DNA of 64,000 bases from Geothrix sp. 21YS21S-4 (GTDB taxonomy: Bacteria > Acidobacteriota > Holophagae > Holophagales > Holophagaceae). How positions within the stretch are numbered: the first letter of the stretch is position 1; the number at the start of each line of letters is the position of its first letter. The stretch lies in NCBI RefSeq assembly GCF_030845995.1, contig NZ_CP132719.1:1426001-1490000 (forward strand), written 5' to 3'. The notes beneath the pieces were generated by a model. That model was not told the DNA's origin and did no database searches. It saw only the letters and a list, made by a program, of their open reading frames with translations. Shown here in pieces: positions 60,841 to 64,000 of the stretch. Both the position numbers and the translations under genes were made by a program.

Positions 60841-60866
60841 GTAACCACACCAAAAGGAGCGGGTCG

Positions 60867-61355
60867 ATGCGGGGCAGCTGGATGAAGGCGATGGCGGTAT
60901 TCATGGGGGTGGCGGCGTTTTCCGGCGCTTCCCCCGCGGATCTGGGCGTAGGCGGGCGGCTGGAGCCCTTCGCGCTCCAGGACCAGCGCAGCCAGCAGCA
61001 CCGCGTGGACGAAAGCACGCGCCTCCTGCTGTTCTCCCGCGACAAGGGCCTGGCCAAGATGGCCTTCCACGTCCTGGACCAGAAGGGCGGCACCTACCTG
61101 TCCGACCGGCGCGCCTGCATGATCCTCGACATCAGCGCCATGCCCGGCGTCATCACCTGGGCCATCGCCAAGCCCCGGATGCGGCGGCATCCCTTCCCCC
61201 TGCTGCTGGACGCGGGCCCCGGGCCCACCAAGAACCTCCCCACCCAGGACAAGAAGCTGACTCTGGTCTACCTGAACCGGCTGAGCGTGGAGCAGATCGC
61301 CTACGTCGCCAACGAGGCCGAGCTGGAGAAGGCGCTTCAGGGGCTCAAGCCCTGA
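60867..61355 (+). CDS. conserved hypothetical exported protein (162 aa)
   Basis: The product has an N-terminal signal (MKAMAVFMGVAAFSGASPADLG), then LEPFALQDQRSQQHRVDESTRLLLFSRDKGLAKMAFHVLDQKGGTYLSDRRACMILDISAMPGVITWAIAKPRMRRHPFPLLLDAG, a pattern seen in a group of periplasmic proteins of unknown function with a thioredoxin-like strand order but no CxxC. AAGGAG (60854-60859) sits seven bases before ATG 60867. The upstream 170 bases form a structured leader. Confidence 0.75.
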   Translation: MRGSWMKAMAVFMGVAAFSGASPADLGVGGRLEPFALQDQRSQQHRVDESTRLLLFSRDKGLAKMAFHVLDQKGGTYLSDRRACMILDISAMPGVITWAIAKPRMRRHPFPLLLDAGPGPTKNLPTQDKKLTLVYLNRLSVEQIAYVANEAELEKALQGLKP

Positions 61356-61387
61356 ACCGCCGATTCGAGTTCGAAGGAAGGAACTGA

Positions 61388-61438
61388 AAGAGCACCGCCA
61401 AGAAAAGCCGGATGCCGGCCGTTCTTGGCGGTGCTCTT
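61388..61438. terminator. long hairpin of the CGCCAAG repeat type between convergent genes
   Basis: AAGAGCACCGCCAAGAA (61388-61404) and TTCTTGGCGGTGCTCTT (61422-61438) form a perfect 17-bp stem, with a small GCCGG-ATG-CCGGC stem inside. The arms contain the same ACCGCCAAGA motif as the repeats at 31.0 and 50.65 kb. Lies between the 60867 gene and the DUF2911 gene and is probably a bidirectional terminator. Confidence 0.75.
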
Positions 61439-61451
61439 CAAATCTTCGGAT

Positions 61452-62324
61452 CTACTTTTCGCCCTGCCACGCCGCCAGTTCCTTCTCCCGGTCGGCGGTG
61501 TATTCCTTGGGCGCCTTGCCCCGGGACAGCTCGATGGCCTTCTGAAGCTGGGCCAGGGCCTCCGTCCGGCGACCGGCGTCGCGGTCGATGCGGGCGGCGG
61601 TCTCGTGGTTCCACCAGCTGTCCCCGGCCTTGAGGCTCTTCTGGATCCAGGCCTGGGCCTTCGCCGGCTCGATGCCCTGGGCCTGGCAGTAGGCGGCGGC
61701 CTGGTACCAGGGGATCCAGTCCGTGTCGGGCGCCTTCTTCAGGGTCTCCTCCAGGTGCGCCCAGTAGAGGGCCTTCGTGTCGAATTCCACCGGAAAGCCC
61801 ACCCGCAGCTTCTCCCAGCCCAGCTCCACCACGGCGCGGCCCGTGTCCTGGGGGACGATGCGGTAGTCGAGCCATTCCAGGAAGGGGCCGGCCGCGGGCG
61901 CCGCCTCCCAGCGCACGACGTCGTCTTCCGCCTTGTAGTCGTAGGCGCCCCACTGCTTGGCCTTGCGGTTGAGGATGAGGGTCCACGCCTTCTCGCCGGG
62001 AATGGCGAAGAACCCGTAGGTGCCCGCCGCGACGGGCTTGCCGGCCACGCGGGCGGGATGGCTGAAGGTGAAGGTGGTGGCGGTGTTGGCCCCGGCCCGC
62101 CACACCTCGCCGAAGGGAACCAGATCACCCCAGATCTTCCGTCCCTTGACCGCCGGGCGGGCGAAGGCGATCTCGATCCGGCTGAGGCCGATGTCCTGGG
62201 TCACGGTGCAGGCGGGGCTCACCCGCAGGGGCGTGAGGCGGACGGGCGCGGGCTTGTCGTCCGCGGACAGGGTCGCGGCCAGGAGGGAAGCCGCCATCAG
62301 GGCGGGGAAGAACCGTCTAGGCAT
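61452..62324 (-). CDS. DUF2911 exported protein
   Basis: The 290-residue product has a signal peptide (LMAASLLAATLSADD) and the DUF2911 domain at about 35-175: LSRIEIAFARPAVKGRKIWGDLVPFGEVWRAGANTATTFTFSHPARVAGKPVAAGTYGFFAIPGEKAWTLILNRKAKQWGAYDY. The C-terminus has TPR-like helices (AWIQKSLKAGDSWWNHETAARIDRDAGRRTEALAQLQKAIELSRG). The family's function is unknown. GGAG lies six to seven bases before the ATG, and the gene's first bases overlap the upstream 'Gcr' gene end by eight. Confidence 0.88.
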   Translation of the reverse strand: MPRRFFPALMAASLLAATLSADDKPAPVRLTPLRVSPACTVTQDIGLSRIEIAFARPAVKGRKIWGDLVPFGEVWRAGANTATTFTFSHPARVAGKPVAAGTYGFFAIPGEKAWTLILNRKAKQWGAYDYKAEDDVVRWEAAPAAGPFLEWLDYRIVPQDTGRAVVELGWEKLRVGFPVEFDTKALYWAHLEETLKKAPDTDWIPWYQAAAYCQAQGIEPAKAQAWIQKSLKAGDSWWNHETAARIDRDAGRRTEALAQLQKAIELSRGKAPKEYTADREKELAAWQGEK

Positions 62325-64000
62325 GGGGGACTCCGGAGGGGGAAGGCGCGGGGAAGGCGCCCTTGGGGGGTGGAAGGAGGAACCGGCCGGGTTCGCGGTT
62401 GAAGGCCTTGAGGATGGCCCATCCCAGGCGCCGGCTGGCGCGGCCGCCGAGATCCCGGGCGCGGAGGGCGGTTGCCAGGGCCAGGGCGAAGGACACGGCG
62501 AAATTGAGGGCCCCGATGAGCCCCACGCCCAACAGGCCCCACAGCACGTCGGCCCACCGCAGGCTCCCTTCCGCCCACAGGCTGGCCGAAGCCAGGGCCA
62601 GGGAGGCCGCCTGAAGGGTGACGTGCCGGACTTCGACGTGGATGCCCGTGAACGCGAACAGCATCGGCACGAAGACCAGGAGGACGCCGAGGGCCGTGTA
62701 GCCCGCGAATCCCGCCAGGTGCTTCTGGACGAACCGCCCCAGCCCGGCGGCGCCGCGGGATCCGAACCAGGCCGTCAACCTCCCGCTGCGGGCCAGGGCT
62801 TCAGGCAGACAGCGATAGGCGCTCCAGTTGGCGGTCCATCCCGCGGCCAGGCTGGAGAGCCACAGGAGGACGCCGGTCAGGGCGGCGAACGCCAGCGTCC
62901 AACCATGGAAGGGGTGGCTCCCGTGGAGGCCGTGGAGGGCGGACGCCGTTCCCAGCGGACCGTGGCCCGTCAGGCGGATCCACAGGGCGGCGACGCCGAC
63001 TCCCGCGGGAATGGCGGTGAGGACGTTGCCCAGGGTGGCCGCGGTCTGGGTGCGGGTGATGGCCGCCACCAGCTCGATCTCCCGGAGCTGATCCTCCGCC
63101 TTCTCCTCCAGGGCCGCGGCCAGCGCGGCGGCGGTCATGGCCGGCTGCTTGGAGGCCAGGCTGAACCCCAGCAGCTGCATGGCGCAGAAGCTCAGGGTGT
63201 AGTTGGCCGCCAGCGAAAGCCCCGCCACCAGCGGCGCCAGGAAAAGGGCGGAGAGCCCGAATTTGAGCAGAGCCGTGCCGGCCGTGAGCGCTCCGCCCCC
63301 GGCGGCGGAAGCCCCCATGGCCCACCATTCGCGGCGGGAGGCCGCGATGTAGTGGCCCCCCGTTTCCCCCGTGTGCTCCACCACCTTCCGGGCGAGCCGT
63401 TTGGCGGTGGTCCGCAGGAGGGGCATGAGTCCCCGCTGGCGGGCGCTCCCGCGGACGAGATCCGCCGCGAAAGCCGGGCCGTTTCCCCGCCCCACGGCGA
63501 AATCCAGAAGGAGCCCGATGCGCGCCAGCTGGGCCTCCAGCAGCTCCAACCGGAAGACCAGATCCGAGGACACGCCCCGTTCCTCCAGGCGGACATGGGC
63601 GTAGGCCAGAGAGGCCACGCAGCCCGACCGGCAGGCCTCCCATGCGGCTTGGGCGGCGGGCGCCTCGGGATGTTCCCCCGCGGTGTGGACGGCCCGGGTG
63701 AGATGGAAGAAGGGCGAATCCGCGTCGCTGCCGTCGGGATCCAGGGCCAGCAGATCGCGGGAAAGGCCCACGGCCGCGGCGCGGTGGGCCAGGAGCCGGG
63801 CGGCGTGGGCCCAGGCCTCCGGGGGCGGAGCCACGACGGCGCCCCACGCCTGCAGCAGATCCGCCGGCAGGCTTTCGACCCACCCGGCGTCCTCCTCGCC
63901 CAGGCCCAGCCTGTCCAGCAGGGCGTAGAGGTCACCTTCAGGGTCGAGGCGCGGAATGACGCGGTCCACGATCCGCAGGAGGCCTTCCCCGGCCAGGGTC
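62317..64000 (-). CDS. Gcr/SpecificRecomb-type polytopic membrane protein (probably 5'-truncated by the window)
   Basis: At least 550 residues are visible. The N-terminal ~200 are helical (DRVIPRLDPEGDLYALLDRLGL), with RLARKVVEHTGETGGHYIAASRREWWAMGASAAGGGALTAGTALLKF and about six membrane helices afterwards. HTGETGGHYIASSRREY-like sequences mark the 'site-specific recombinase, Gcr' family; the name comes from an old gonococcal assignment, while the protein is clearly membrane-bound. The frame is open to the window's end; GTG at 63969 is possible but a start outside the window seems more likely. Confidence 0.75.
   Translation of the reverse strand, partial: TLAGEGLLRIVDRVIPRLDPEGDLYALLDRLGLGEEDAGWVESLPADLLQAWGAVVAPPPEAWAHAARLLAHRAAAVGLSRDLLALDPDGSDADSPFFHLTRAVHTAGEHPEAPAAQAAWEACRSGCVASLAYAHVRLEERGVSSDLVFRLELLEAQLARIGLLLDFAVGRGNGPAFAADLVRGSARQRGLMPLLRTTAKRLARKVVEHTGETGGHYIAASRREWWAMGASAAGGGALTAGTALLKFGLSALFLAPLVAGLSLAANYTLSFCAMQLLGFSLASKQPAMTAAALAAALEEKAEDQLREIELVAAITRTQTAATLGNVLTAIPAGVGVAALWIRLTGHGPLGTASALHGLHGSHPFHGWTLAFAALTGVLLWLSSLAAGWTANWSAYRCLPEALARSGRLTAWFGSRGAAGLGRFVQKHLAGFAGYTALGVLLVFVPMLFAFTGIHVEVRHVTLQAASLALASASLWAEGSLRWADVLWGLLGVGLIGALNFAVSFALALATALRARDLGGRASRRLGWAILKAFNREPGRFLLPPPKGAFPAPSPSGVPHA

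Noticed and set aside
60694-60866. Possible c-di-GMP (GEMM) riboswitch, from GAUGCAAGGC-like sequence after a small hairpin.
   Set aside because: The invariant CAAACC segment and GACGCAAAGCC are absent and helix order does not match; kept only as an unclassified structured leader.
62317-64000. Mobile element or integron because of a 'recombinase' annotation.
   Set aside because: The protein is a polytopic membrane protein with no tyrosine or serine recombinase motif, attachment sites or direct repeats nearby.
1-64000. CRISPR array, tRNA or rRNA genes.
   Set aside because: No regularly spaced direct repeats and no cloverleaf or rRNA-like segments were noticed in the intergenic gaps; a covariance-model scan would be needed to exclude small RNAs.

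Overview
This window is a densely packed, GC-rich (roughly two-thirds G+C by eye) bacterial chromosome segment of mostly housekeeping genes. The organism looks Gram-negative: it has a Kdo/LPS kinase, many Sec-exported proteins and lipoproteins, and outer-membrane-type accessory proteins. A bacillithiol pathway (BshB1, BshC), DUF4388 and CsgG-like proteins, and the overall style fit an Acidobacteriota genome, perhaps class Holophagae (Geothrix/Holophaga-like). That placement is inference from gene content, because no rRNA lies in the window.

Region by region. 1-2.4 kb: the tail of a peptidyl-prolyl isomerase, an LPS core kinase and a stand-alone DUF2344 protein. 2.4-10.9 kb: a long minus-strand operon, bshC-bshB1-tilS-ftsH-folP-glmM-ftsW, with start/stop overlaps at three junctions. 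It joins thiol redox, tRNA lysidine, membrane proteolysis, folate and cell-wall functions, and a 0.33-kb inverted-repeat element sits between glmM and ftsW. 10.9-20 kb: plus-strand genes for a DUF4010 membrane protein, an aldehyde dehydrogenase, Pta, PurN, NAD(P)HX repair, TsaE, RmuC and an HNH protein, with one small minus-strand gene. 20-31 kb: PabB, PepA, an HU-like protein, a CsgG-like exported protein, a minus-strand ferredoxin/hydrolase/lipoprotein operon, then cyclophilin, Tag, MetG, an ArsC-like protein and exonuclease III. 31-36.3 kb: a TPR protein and a plus operon of DUF1844, a TPR/zinc-ribbon membrane protein, DUF4388 and thymidine kinase. 36.5-41.6 kb: a glutaryl-CoA-dehydrogenase-like enzyme, UspA, two pirins and a soluble chemotaxis receptor. 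41.6-46.8 kb: an exported-protein island with a cadherin-like lipoprotein, a subtilisin-like protease and a small exported protein, behind an AT-rich leader carrying two palindromes. 46.8-64 kb: RarA, AlaX, a cysteine desulfurase, a YheT-like hydrolase, the malic enzyme/PTA fusion, a minus operon ending in a PDZ-membrane-PP2C phosphatase, an SDR, QueE, a protein behind a structured leader, DUF2911, and a 'Gcr'-type membrane protein that probably runs off the window.

I found no tRNA, rRNA, CRISPR array, insertion sequence or prophage. The parts not explained by ordinary genes are the intergenic repeats (3.5, 31.0, 36.3, 50.65 and 61.4 kb), the palindromes at 41.6 kb and the structured leader at 60.7 kb. 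No single locus is clearly a new system. The best candidates for undescribed biology are the exported-protein island at 41.6-46.8 kb, the DUF1844/TPR/DUF4388 operon and the PDZ-membrane-phosphatase operon.
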